Positions 40,219-48,284 of a stretch of 59,494 nt of DNA are shown here, piece after piece. The DNA comes from Candidatus Woesearchaeota archaeon (GTDB taxonomy: Archaea > Nanobdellota > Nanobdellia > Woesearchaeales > UBA9642). Made by a program: the position numbers and the translations under genes. How positions within the stretch are numbered: the stretch's first letter is position 1; every line of letters starts with the position of its first letter. The notes below the pieces were generated by a model. The model saw nothing but the letters and a program-made list of their open reading frames with translations, was not told where the DNA came from and searched no databases. The stretch lies in the NCBI GenBank assembly GCA_016928115.1, contig JAFGLI010000006.1:1-59494 (forward strand), read 5' to 3'.

Positions 40219-40461
40219 ATGGTACAAGCTATTGTGAACTTAGGAGAACGTGAAGATAGATTATTGACTATAGTTAAAGGTAAGTTTGGATTGAAAAATA
40301 AATCTGAAGCTGTTAATTTTGTAATAGATCAATATGGTGATGAACTTCTTGAACCTGAACTTAGACCTGAGTATAAAGAAGAATTATTAAAAATAGACAA
40401 AGGAAAATTCAAAAGGTTTAATAGTATTAATGATTTAAGAAAGGAAATAGAAAATGTATAG
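40219..40461 (+). CDS. antitoxin, RHH/DUF2683-like
   Basis: The 80 residues start MVQAIVNLGEREDRLLTIVKGKFGLKNKSEAVNFVIDQYGDELL, a ribbon-helix-helix-type domain resembling DUF2683 antitoxins. A charged tail (YKEELLKIDKGKFKRFNSINDLRKEIENV) should wrap the toxin. Its stop overlaps the toxin start by 8 bases. The strong palindrome upstream fits autoregulation. Confidence 0.8.
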   Translation: MVQAIVNLGEREDRLLTIVKGKFGLKNKSEAVNFVIDQYGDELLEPELRPEYKEELLKIDKGKFKRFNSINDLRKEIENV

Positions 40462-40735
40462 TTGGAAAAGAAGTGAAAAGTTAATCAAAATTCTAAAGAA
40501 GTTGTTTAAGAAAGATAAGAGAAGATATGAAACTACGCTTAATAAGATTAATGAAATTATCAGCAGTGAGAACCCAAATCGATATAAAAATTTGTGTTAT
40601 GATCTTAAAGAATTTAAGGGAGTTCATATCGATTCTCATTTTGTTCTCACCTTCAAAGTAGATGAAAATAATAAAATAATTAAATTTGAAGATCTACAGC
40701 ATCATGATGTGATCTACAGAAGGAAAAAGAAATAA
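40454..40735 (+). CDS. RelE/ParE-type toxin
   Basis: The 93 residues follow the RelE plan: YSWKRSEKLIKILKKLFKKDKRRYETTLNKINEII, NPNRYKNLCYDLKEFKGVHIDSHFVLTFKVDENN, and EDLQHHDVIYRRKKK. The HxDSHFVLTF and QHHDVIY segments are typical of archaeal RelE toxins that cut mRNA on the ribosome. It overlaps the antitoxin gene by 8 bases. Unlike the remnant at 20.86 kb, this module looks complete. Confidence 0.85.
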   Translation: MYSWKRSEKLIKILKKLFKKDKRRYETTLNKINEIISSENPNRYKNLCYDLKEFKGVHIDSHFVLTFKVDENNKIIKFEDLQHHDVIYRRKKK

Positions 40736-40816
40736 TTATTTTTCTCGTATTGATTAATAAACTTTTTCACTCTAATATATATACTTTTTTAAACTCAAAG
40801 GCTTTCTTTATTGAAA

Positions 40817-41521
40817 ATGGCAATAAATCCATCAAGAGAAGAATGGAAAACTTATAAAAATGTTTTTTCAAAGTTTAGTATAAGGCTTTTAGATAAATTA
40901 ATCTCTGAAGATGTTTTCAAAGGTTTGGAATCACCAATAAACATAGGAAAAGAAGCCAACATATTCACAGCATTAACAAAAAAAAATAAAAGGGTTGTAG
41001 TTAAAATTTATAGATTAGAAAGCTGTAATTTTAATAAGATGTATGAGTATATTGTTCAGGACACGCGTTATTCAAATATAAAAAAGAATAAGAGAAACAT
41101 AGTTTTTAAATGGACACAAAGGGAATATAAAAACCTGATGAAAGCAAGGGAAGTGATTAAAGTTCCCACCCCGCTGGCAGTAAAGGAGAATATTCTGGTT
41201 ATGGAATTCATCGGCACTAAAGAGCCGGCGCCTATGCTGAAAGATAAAGAGCCAAAAAATCCTGAAAAGTTTTTTAATGACATAATTGAAAATATGAGAA
41301 AATTATATAAAACAGGGATTATTCACGGGGACCTGTCCAAATTTAATATCCTGAACCATAATGAAAAGCCTGTGTTCATTGATTTTTCACAGGCAACATT
41401 AAAGGAATCATTCAATGCAGAGTATTTGCTGAAAAGAGATATTAAAAATGTGAGTGGTTATTTTTCAGGGTTTTTCGAGATAAATGAGGAAAATATACTA
41501 AAAAAGATAAAAGGCTCATAA
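40817..41521 (+). CDS. rio1: RIO1-type serine kinase
   Basis: The track begins at TTG 40811; ATG at 40817 (MAINPSREEWKTYKNVF) is preferred. Of ~234 residues, GKEANIFTAL is the phosphate loop, VVVKIYR carries the ATP Lys, IIHGDLSKFNIL is the catalytic loop and VFIDFSQAT replaces DFG. RIO1 acts in 40S/30S subunit maturation. It precedes the Dim2-like KH gene by 33 bases, a conserved archaeal pairing. Confidence 0.93.
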   Translation: MAINPSREEWKTYKNVFSKFSIRLLDKLISEDVFKGLESPINIGKEANIFTALTKKNKRVVVKIYRLESCNFNKMYEYIVQDTRYSNIKKNKRNIVFKWTQREYKNLMKAREVIKVPTPLAVKENILVMEFIGTKEPAPMLKDKEPKNPEKFFNDIIENMRKLYKTGIIHGDLSKFNILNHNEKPVFIDFSQATLKESFNAEYLLKRDIKNVSGYFSGFFEINEENILKKIKGS

Positions 41522-41554
41522 AAATTTAAAAACAATGCTCTTTTTCATAATAAA

Positions 41555-42094
41555 ATGGAATATGAATACATACTGAAAATACCTAAAGGAAGGATTGCTG
41601 TGCTAATAGGTAAGGAGGGGGAAATAAAGAAAGAAATAGAGTCAAACACAGATACAAGAATGGATATAGACTCAAAAAATGGTGAAGTAAAGGTAATGGG
41701 AGAAGACCCTTTAAAACTATATATAACAAGAAAGATAATAAAAGCCATAAGCAGGGGCTTTAATCCAAAAACAGCACAATTGCTCCTGAAGCCAGATTAC
41801 ATATTAAGGATTATCTCGCTGGATGAGTTCATAAAAAATAAAAACCACAGGAAACGGCTCAAAGGAAGGGTTATAGGAAAAGAAGGCAAGGCAAGGAAAA
41901 CAATTGAAGAACTGACTGACTGCAATATGTGTGTATATGGAAAAACCATTTCAATTATAGGCTTTGTCGAGGATGTTGAGACAGCCGCAAGGGCAGTTAT
42001 ACTTTTATTGGAAGGAAGCCCGCATTCAAATATATTCAGGTTTCTTGAGAAAAAAAAGAAAGACAAGATCGGTGAAAGGCTTAAAAGAGAATAG
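41555..42094 (+). CDS. KH-domain ribosome biogenesis protein (Dim2/Pno1-like)
   Basis: The 179 residues hold two KH domains. The first has KIPKGRIAVLIGKEGEIKKEIE. The second has KGRVIGKEGKARKTIEELTDCNMCVYGKTISIIG, followed by AARAVILLLEGSPHSNIFRFLEKKK, the Pno1 ending. In eukaryotes Dim2/Pno1 guides maturation of the 18S 3' end; archaeal Dim2 is linked with RIO1 and Nob1. Co-transcription with rio1 supports a role in small-subunit maturation. Confidence 0.92.
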   Translation: MEYEYILKIPKGRIAVLIGKEGEIKKEIESNTDTRMDIDSKNGEVKVMGEDPLKLYITRKIIKAISRGFNPKTAQLLLKPDYILRIISLDEFIKNKNHRKRLKGRVIGKEGKARKTIEELTDCNMCVYGKTISIIGFVEDVETAARAVILLLEGSPHSNIFRFLEKKKKDKIGERLKRE

Positions 42095-42151
42095 GATATT
42101 AACCCAAACATTTATAAACCCTTAGATTTCACAGAAATATATTAAGAAAAT

Positions 42152-42202
42152 ATGAGTGAGAGAGCACTGGTAACAACATATACTTTTCGCTTTTTCTATT
42201 AA
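42152..42202 (+). other. 17-codon ORF in the helicase leader
   Basis: A short ORF (MSERALVTTYTFRFFY) follows a TATA box (ACATTTATAAACCC near 42107) by the expected distance and ends before a second TATA (TTATATAAATAAA near 42210) that serves the helicase directly. Its last eight codons are mostly Tyr, Thr and Phe. It may be a leader peptide or a chance ORF. Confidence 0.3.
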
Positions 42203-42240
42203 ATCATATTATATAAATAAATATTGTGAGGTAATTAAAT

Positions 42241-43536
42241 ATGAATACATTTGAAAATCTTAATTTAAGCGAACAACTAAAAGAATCAATTAACAGATTA
42301 GGTTTTACAGAACCTACACAAATCCAAAGAGAGTCTATCCCTTTAATATTAAAAGGTAAAGATGTTATAGGAGAATCTGCCACAGGCAGTGGTAAAACAC
42401 TGGCTTTTGGTGCAGGAATTATTAAAAATTGTAATCCTGATGGAGGAATTCAGGCAATTGTTTTAGTGCCAACAAGAGAACTGGCTGAACAAGTAAAAGA
42501 TGAAATGATTAAAATTTCTTATAACAAACCAATTAAAATTCTGGCAGTTTATGGCGGGGTTTCCATTAATCCGCAAATTGAAAAGTTAAGGAAAACCGAG
42601 GTTGTTATTGCAACTCCCGGCAGATTACTGGATCATCTAAACAGGCATACTATCAACACCTCTAAAGTAAAAATTATGGTATTGGATGAAGCTGACAGGA
42701 TGGTTGAAATGGGCTTTATTGAAGATGTTGAGCGAATTATTAAATCGTGCCCTAAGGACAGGCAAACATTGGTATTTTCAGCAACCATATACGGGCCTAC
42801 AAAAAGAATTGCACAAAAATACATGAAAAACCCTGAAACAATAGAAGCTACAAAGATGGTTGACCCGTCTAAACTAAAACAAACATATTATGATGTTCCC
42901 CCGAAATTAAAAAAAGAATTATTGGTCCACTTATTAAAAAAAGAAGATTCTGATTTGGTTATGGTCTTCTGCAACACCAGAAGAATAACAGATATAGTCG
43001 ACAGGGTTCTTAAAGCTAACGGCATTAAATCAGCTACGATTCACGGAGGGTTAAATCAGTCAAAAAGATTAAAAACAATTGAGCTGTTCCATAAAGGCAA
43101 ATTTAGGGTTTTAGTCTGCACAGATGTTGCTGCCCGGGGATTACATATAGAGGGAGTAACACATATCTATAATTTTGACATACCTAAAGAACCTGGGGAT
43201 TATGTGCATAGGATCGGCAGGACGGCAAGAGCAGGCAAGAAAGGCCTAGTTATTAATATTCTATCCTCTAATGATTATAAACTCTTTTCCAGATTAAAGA
43301 TGGCTTATGGGGAATTTGATATTCAGAAAGAAGAGAGGCCTTATCTAACTCCTATAACAAAAAGTGAAAAGAATTATTCAAGAGGAAAAGGTAATTTTAG
43401 AAAAGGTTATCGAAGAAAAAACACCAACAAATATGGAAGATCATCTTCAAGAAATAATACTAATAGACATGGAAAATCTTCTTCAAAAAATCCAAGATTC
43501 AAATCCCGAAGAAACTTTAAAAGGAAATATAATTAA
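42241..43536 (+). CDS. DEAD-box RNA helicase
   Basis: The 431-residue protein has all superfamily 2 motifs: Q motif region FTEPTQIQRESIP, SATGSGKT, PTRELAEQ, TPGRLLDH, VLDEADRM, SAT, CTDVAARGLHI and HRIGRTARAG. The last ~45 residues are Arg/Lys/Asn/Ser-rich (RGKGNFRKGYRRKNTNKYGR), a disordered RNA-binding tail. A GAGGT site precedes the ATG. It follows rio1-dim2 and may serve rRNA or mRNA remodelling. Confidence 0.94.
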   Translation: MNTFENLNLSEQLKESINRLGFTEPTQIQRESIPLILKGKDVIGESATGSGKTLAFGAGIIKNCNPDGGIQAIVLVPTRELAEQVKDEMIKISYNKPIKILAVYGGVSINPQIEKLRKTEVVIATPGRLLDHLNRHTINTSKVKIMVLDEADRMVEMGFIEDVERIIKSCPKDRQTLVFSATIYGPTKRIAQKYMKNPETIEATKMVDPSKLKQTYYDVPPKLKKELLVHLLKKEDSDLVMVFCNTRRITDIVDRVLKANGIKSATIHGGLNQSKRLKTIELFHKGKFRVLVCTDVAARGLHIEGVTHIYNFDIPKEPGDYVHRIGRTARAGKKGLVINILSSNDYKLFSRLKMAYGEFDIQKEERPYLTPITKSEKNYSRGKGNFRKGYRRKNTNKYGRSSSRNNTNRHGKSSSKNPRFKSRRNFKRKYN

Positions 43537-43556
43537 TTTGTTTAGATATTTTTCTT

Positions 43557-43753
43557 GAGGGAGTTTAATTGTTGTTATATTTCCTGTAAGGCTGAATTTT
43601 AGTGCAACGTTCCGAAGGGAAATTTCAGAGTTAAGTTTTCACGATAATAAATAACGACCGCAGAAGACTATATCATGAAAATCAGAGATTTTCAGGATGC
43701 CAAAAATGTTCCATTTTTGAGCATGTCCGTTAGGACTGAGGGGGAGTTCGATT
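43557..43753. repeat. hairpin-rich block bracketed by GAGGG..AGTT repeats
   Basis: GAGGGAGTTTAATT (43557-43570) and GAGGGGGAGTTCGATT (43738-43753) are imperfect direct repeats around a non-coding block. Inside are TGAAAATC/GATTTTCA (43676-43683/43687-43694) and CAAAAATG/CATTTTTG (43701-43708/43712-43719), the second closed by GGATGC/GCATGTCC. The segment CATTTTTGAGCAT recurs at 52271. No ORF is present. Confidence 0.65.
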
Positions 43754-43767
43754 AAATATAAAATTAA

Positions 43768-44016
43768 TCACTTTCTTTTCTTATTTTTAAGAAATCGTCT
43801 AATTAAATATACAGGAGATATTATGATTAATGAAACAAAAAATGAAATTATAATGGGTACTATCATTTCTAATCCCTGCCAGTTTCCCCACATACCCACA
43901 TTAATTGATCCTTTGTAAAATATACCTAAGAATATAAAAAACCATAATAATATTATTAAAATTATATCTAAACGATTGTATGCTTTTTTTAGATATGTTT
44001 TTATTTCATTTAACAT
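43768..44016 (-). CDS. small two-TM membrane protein
   Basis: The track start at 44025 lies upstream of the predicted transcription start; the ATG at 44016 (MLNEIKTYLKKAYNRLD) fits a near-leaderless mRNA. The ~82 residues have two membrane segments (about 17-34 and 50-72) and a basic tail (RRFLKNKKRK). It lies between inverted copies of GGGGGAGTTC (43742-43749 and 44080-44090), inside a repeat-rich stretch, so it may be cargo of that region. Function unknown. Confidence 0.55.
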   Translation of the reverse strand: MLNEIKTYLKKAYNRLDIILIILLWFFIFLGIFYKGSINVGMWGNWQGLEMIVPIIISFFVSLIIISPVYLIRRFLKNKKRK

Positions 44017-44037
44017 TTTAAACATTTAGTATTCATT

Positions 44038-44050
44038 GATTATAAATTTT
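44038..44050. promoter_or_regulatory. near-symmetric TATA box
   Basis: GATTATAAATTTT can serve as TATA in both directions: leftwards for the membrane ORF at 44016, and rightwards for a transcript starting near 44070-44080, at the first base of the structured region that follows. Confidence 0.45.
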
Positions 44051-44079
44051 TTGGTAAAAATGGAATAAATTAAACATTT

Positions 44080-44354
44080 GAACTCCCCCCCTTTGCTTCT
44101 TCCATAAAAATCAAGATTTTTAGGGTCCCAGAAATCTTTGATTTCTGAAGATAACGAAGGCACCTATCTAAAAGATTCGAGGTTTGCCGACGGAGGAGAC
44201 AGTAAGAAAATTTTGGCTAATCGGTGTTATATGACCGACCCATACGAAGTATGGGGAGGGTAAGTCGCGAACATTAAAATTTCTTTTTGTAATTTTAACC
44301 ATAAGGTTGTGAGCGATTTCATATAACAATCTATATGCGAAAAAGGGGGAATTC
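44080..44354 (+). ncRNA. candidate structured RNA of unknown class beside xerA
   Basis: About 275 non-coding bases are closed by GAACTCCCCCC...TTTGC at the 5' side and GCGAAAAAGGGGGAATTC at the 3' side. Inside, by eye: AAAAATC/GATTTTT, CAGAAATC/GATTTCTG, CCGA/TCGG, CGGT/ACCG, CCCATAC/GTATGGG (44239-44245/44249-44255), TAAAATT/AATTTTA, AACC/GGTT, and a long-range 9-bp GTTATATGA/TCATATAAC (44226-44234/44319-44327). The TATA box upstream has correct spacing and GGGGTTTTT follows the 3' end. It lacks the RNase P landmarks I looked for. The strand is chosen from promoter position only. Confidence 0.55.
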
Positions 44355-44538
44355 GGGGTTTTTAGGGCTTTAGATGTTGGAATTTCATTATTTGATGTAG
44401 AAAAACTGTCTTTTTTAAACAGTGATGAAAATAAATATTATGGAATCTTGAAGATTTTTGATTGTTTTGCATCTTTAACAGAGATTTTTCGATTTTTTTG
44501 GGATTAGGTTTTTTAAGGAGTAGAATAAATATACATTA
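44355..44538. other. AT-rich gap before xerA
   Basis: A T-run (GGGGTTTTTAGGG) follows the structured block. The remaining ~170 bases hold an AT-rich stretch with an open frame lacking a start codon and a promoter-like region just before xerA. I see no further feature. Confidence 0.5.
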
Positions 44539-45351
44539 ATGGCAGTTGATGTAATTTATAATATGAAGAGGGAAATGCTTAGGAGAAAGCTATCGCCAAA
44601 AACAGTAAAGACATATCTTCAGTATGTTAAGTTATTTCTTTTAGCTAATAAAGATAAGGCTCCAAAAGAGTTCTCAAAAAAAGATGTTCGTGAATTTCTT
44701 TATAAGATGGAAGAGAAAAATGTTTCGGGAAGCACGCTTAATGTTGCACATAATGCACTAAGATTTATGATGATTGATGTATTGCATAAAGCGTGCTATC
44801 TAAAGATTCGCTATGCTAAAACACCTGTCCGAAAACCAGAATATTTAACAAAAAAAGAAATTAAAAAGATTTTAAATGTAATTACCAATAAAAAACACAA
44901 ACTCCTTGTTTCTCTGATGTACGGAGCAGGCCTTAGAGTAGGAGAAGTGACAAGATTAAAAGTATCTGATTTTTCATTTGAAGAAAATATTGGTTGGGTG
45001 AGAGCTGGAAAGGGGAACAAAGACAGGCCTTTTATTATTCCTCAAAAAATCAAAGAAGAAATAAAAAAACTATGTGAACAAGAAAGAACATGGCTTTTTC
45101 CGGGAAGAAAAGGGGCACTGACTATTAAATCAGTACAGGTAATGGTTGAAAAAGCCGGAAAGAAAGCAAAAATCAAAAAACACATTCATCCACACATGTT
45201 CAGGCACTCGTTTACAACACATTTGCTCGAATCTGGGATAGATGTAACATCAGTACAAAGTCTTTTAGGGCATATTAGACCAGAAACAACTCTTGGATAT
45301 TCACATACATTAAGACCGAAAATGATAGCGATAAAAAGCCCCCTAGACTAG
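44539..45351 (+). CDS. xerA: tyrosine recombinase XerA-like
   Basis: The 270 residues have an N-terminal SAM-like core-binding domain (MKREMLRRKLSPKTVKTYLQYVKLFL) and a catalytic domain. Catalytic residues are visible: Arg in GAGLRVGEVTRL, Lys in AGKGNKDRPFI, HxxR in HPHMFRHSFTTHLL, His in LLGHIRPETT and the nucleophile Tyr in LGYSHT. Length and motifs fit archaeal XerA, which resolves chromosome dimers at dif. The ~1 kb of repeats and structured sequence upstream also allows an integrase-type role. Confidence 0.9.
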   Translation: MAVDVIYNMKREMLRRKLSPKTVKTYLQYVKLFLLANKDKAPKEFSKKDVREFLYKMEEKNVSGSTLNVAHNALRFMMIDVLHKACYLKIRYAKTPVRKPEYLTKKEIKKILNVITNKKHKLLVSLMYGAGLRVGEVTRLKVSDFSFEENIGWVRAGKGNKDRPFIIPQKIKEEIKKLCEQERTWLFPGRKGALTIKSVQVMVEKAGKKAKIKKHIHPHMFRHSFTTHLLESGIDVTSVQSLLGHIRPETTLGYSHTLRPKMIAIKSPLD

Positions 45352-45447
45352 TTTTTCTTTCTATTTGGTTTATTAATAAAGCTTATTAATAAAGCTATAT
45401 ATATAGAAAAGTTTATTAATCTCTTATTTTTTAGGAAATGGTTGAAA

Positions 45448-47151
45448 ATGGCAGATAATCGGGTTCATGCAAAAGAGCTGGCAAAACACCAGAGGGAGAT
45501 AAGCGTTGCTGAGTTCTTTGAGAAAAACAGGCATCTTCTTGGATTTGATAATCCTAAAAAGGCTTTACTGACAACAATAAAAGAGGCAGTTGATAATGCT
45601 TTGGATGCATGCGAGGAGGCAAGGATACTGCCTGAGGTAAATGTTGAAGTAATTGACATGGGAAACAGCCGGTTCAGGGTTATTGTCGAGGACAACGGTC
45701 CGGGAATCATAAGAAGCCAGATACCCAAGATTTTCGCAAAATTACTCTATGGCTCCAAGTTTCACAGGTTATCCCAGAGCAGGGGGCAGCAGGGAATAGG
45801 GATTTCTGCCTCTGTAATGTATTCCCAGCTTACAACAGGAAAAGCAGTTAAAATTATGAGCAAAACAGACTCAAATGGTGAAGCCCACTACTATGAATTA
45901 AAGATAGACACAAAGAAGAACAAGCCTGAGATAATCGTGGATGAAACAAGGCCATGGGAAAACAAAGAGCACGGGACAAGGATAGAACTAGACCTGGAAG
46001 CAGAATACAAGAAAGGCTCCACAAGCATAGATGAATACTTAAAGGAAACAGGAATAATAAATCCTCATGTCACGCTCATATATGTGAATCCTGAATCAAA
46101 GCAGATAATTTTTCCAAGGGCAGTTGAAGAGCTTCCAAAAGAGCCAAAAGAAATCAAGCCCCACCCATACGGTGTTGAACTGGGGGCATTGATGAAGATG
46201 ATGAAGTTCTCGGAATACAAGAACTTAAATAAATTCTTAAAAAATGAATTCTCTAAAGTCGGCTCAGAAACTGTAAAAAAAATATGTGAAGAAGCCCTTA
46301 TAGACCCTTCTGAAAGATTAAAAAACATAAGAAGGGAAGAGGCTGAAAAACTAATACAGGCTATTAAAAAAACCAAAATAATAGCTCCCTCAACAGACTG
46401 CTTAAGCCCAATAGGCGAAGAGCCACTGGAAAAGGGATTGAGAAAAGGCATAAATGCTGAATTCTATTGTTCTGTAAGCCGAAGTCCTAATGTTTACAGG
46501 GGAAACCCTTTCCAGATAGAAGTGGCACTGGCTTATGGCGGAGAGCTGGAAAAAGAAGGAAAAGCAGAGATAATGAGATTCGCAAACAAAGTCCCCTTGC
46601 TTTACCAGAAAAGCGCATGTGCCATAACCAAGGCTGTGAAAGAGGTAAAATGGAGAAGCTACAGGTTAAAGCAATCAAATAATTCCATACCTGACGGCCC
46701 ATTAACTATTATTGTCCATATGGCTTCTGTATGGGTTCCGTTCACTTCAGAATCAAAAGAGGCTATTGCCCATTATCCGCAGATAATTGACGAAATTAAG
46801 CTTGCACTGCAGGAAGCAGGAAGAAAACTAAAGGTTTACCTTTCAAAAAAACAAAGAATAGGAAAAGAAATCAAGAAAAGAAGTTTGATAGAAAAATACA
46901 TGCCCCATGTTGCAGAAGCACTGCAGGATATACTGGGATTGAGTGATACAGAAAAAAAGCAGCTCATAGATGACCTAAAGATTGTGCTGGAAAAAGACAG
47001 GGGAAAAATCGATGATATTGAATTTGACAAAGATAAAAATGCTGATTACAGCGACACATGGGCTCTTAATAAAGAGAATGAAGAAGAAAATGAAAACAAG
47101 GATGAAGATGAATACAATGATGAAGAAGAAAATGAAAACAAGATGGAATAA
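45448..47151 (+). CDS. top6B: DNA topoisomerase VI subunit B
   Basis: The track starts at TTG 45442; ATG 45448 (MADNRVHAKELAKHQREISVAEFFEKNRH) is preferred. The GHKL ATPase domain shows KEAVDNALDACEEA, VEDNGPGI and SRGQQGIGISASVMYSQLTTGK. A helix-two-turn-helix insert and transducer domain follow (VHMASVWVPFTSESKEAIA). The C-terminal ~45 residues are extremely acidic (NEEENENKDEDEYNDEEENENK). It powers strand passage by subunit A, encoded 2 bases downstream. Confidence 0.96.
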   Translation: MADNRVHAKELAKHQREISVAEFFEKNRHLLGFDNPKKALLTTIKEAVDNALDACEEARILPEVNVEVIDMGNSRFRVIVEDNGPGIIRSQIPKIFAKLLYGSKFHRLSQSRGQQGIGISASVMYSQLTTGKAVKIMSKTDSNGEAHYYELKIDTKKNKPEIIVDETRPWENKEHGTRIELDLEAEYKKGSTSIDEYLKETGIINPHVTLIYVNPESKQIIFPRAVEELPKEPKEIKPHPYGVELGALMKMMKFSEYKNLNKFLKNEFSKVGSETVKKICEEALIDPSERLKNIRREEAEKLIQAIKKTKIIAPSTDCLSPIGEEPLEKGLRKGINAEFYCSVSRSPNVYRGNPFQIEVALAYGGELEKEGKAEIMRFANKVPLLYQKSACAITKAVKEVKWRSYRLKQSNNSIPDGPLTIIVHMASVWVPFTSESKEAIAHYPQIIDEIKLALQEAGRKLKVYLSKKQRIGKEIKKRSLIEKYMPHVAEALQDILGLSDTEKKQLIDDLKIVLEKDRGKIDDIEFDKDKNADYSDTWALNKENEEENENKDEDEYNDEEENENKME

Positions 47152-47153
47152 AA

Positions 47154-48236
47154 ATGAACGATGTAAAAAATGAGATAAAGGACATTGTAAAAAGGGTTTA
47201 TGATAAAATCAAAGTCAGGAAAAAGCCAAGCCTTGAAATGCCTATAAGGTCATTATCTAATGTAAGATATGACCAAGATGAAGGGTTTTTCATGCTAAAA
47301 GGCAGTAAAAAGAAAAGGACCTTGACTGCAAATACAGTAAAGACCTTTGCCCAGACTCTGAAAATGATGGACCTTTCAAACAATCTAATCAAGGATGATG
47401 ACATGGCCACTAAAAGAGAGGCTTATTATGTAAGCAAGAACTGGGACGAGGCAAGATTCAATGAGCAAAGCGAATCTGATACTGTGATGGATGATGTCGA
47501 AGCCATGCTCATGGTCAACAGGGAGCAGATGGGCTTTGTGCCTGAAGAAAAAGGAGGAGATATAGCAGGTTCTTTAATAGTCATAGACCAGGACCCTGAA
47601 ACAGGAAAAGAAATAAAAATAGACTGCACTAAATTCGGCTCAGGGGCTTATTCTGTTCCAAGCAGTGTAGAACATCTTAAATTTGAAACAAAGGCTGATT
47701 TTATATTAGCCATAGAAACAGCAGGTATGTTTCAAAGGCTGGTGAAACATAAATACTGGAAAAAAGCCAACTGTATTTTAATCAGTTTGGGTGGTGTTCC
47801 AACAAGGGCAACAAGAAGGTTTATCCGTAGGCTGAGTGATGAAAAAAAGCTGAAAGTTTATGTTTTTACAGACGGAGACCCTTATGGGTGGCTTAACATC
47901 TACAGGACTTTGAAAGTAGGCTCGGGAAATGCAGCCCACATAAATGAATATTTCTGCGTCCCCAATGCAACCCTTATCGGGATTACCCCGCAGGATATTG
48001 AGGATTATAAATTACCAACACATCCTTTAAAAGATATAGACATAAAAAGAATCAAAGACGGCTTAAAGAATGATCCTTTTGTAAAAGAGCACAGGGAATG
48101 GCAGAAAGCCCTGAAGCAGGCTAAAGAAATGAAGAAAAGGGCTGAGCAGCAGGCTCTTGCAAAATGGGGATTAAATTATGTTATTTCTGATTATCTTCCT
48201 AAGAAATTAAAGAATAAAGATTCATGGCTGCCTTGA
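47154..48236 (+). CDS. top6A: DNA topoisomerase VI subunit A
   Basis: The 360 residues match Top6A/Spo11. TKREAYYVSKNWDEARFNEQSESD carries the DNA-cleaving Tyr in the winged-helix domain. The Toprim domain has AIETAGMFQRLV and VYVFTDGDPYGWLNIYRTLKVGSG with the metal-binding Asp pair. The C-terminal part reads KNDPFVKEHREWQKALKQAKEMKKRAEQQALAKWGLNYV. Length is typical. Gene order B-A matches archaeal operons. Confidence 0.97.
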   Translation: MNDVKNEIKDIVKRVYDKIKVRKKPSLEMPIRSLSNVRYDQDEGFFMLKGSKKKRTLTANTVKTFAQTLKMMDLSNNLIKDDDMATKREAYYVSKNWDEARFNEQSESDTVMDDVEAMLMVNREQMGFVPEEKGGDIAGSLIVIDQDPETGKEIKIDCTKFGSGAYSVPSSVEHLKFETKADFILAIETAGMFQRLVKHKYWKKANCILISLGGVPTRATRRFIRRLSDEKKLKVYVFTDGDPYGWLNIYRTLKVGSGNAAHINEYFCVPNATLIGITPQDIEDYKLPTHPLKDIDIKRIKDGLKNDPFVKEHREWQKALKQAKEMKKRAEQQALAKWGLNYVISDYLPKKLKNKDSWLP

Positions 48237-48284
48237 TTTCTATAAATAATAAATACTACTTATACTATTGATAATTAATTATTC

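Noticed and set aside
43484-43504. T-loop-like GATTCAAATCCC in the helicase 3' end
   Set aside because: It is within the coding frame of the basic tail and no acceptor, D or anticodon stems surround it.
44080-44354. RNase P RNA as identity of the structured region
   Set aside because: I found neither the GAGGAAAGUCC-like nor the AGAA..GGCUUAU-like conserved segments in either strand; it remains unclassified rather than assigned.
44359-44508. Open frame without start codon upstream of xerA (contains LFDVEKLSFLNSDENKYYG)
   Set aside because: No ATG/GTG start near its beginning and AT-rich composition makes a chance frame likely.
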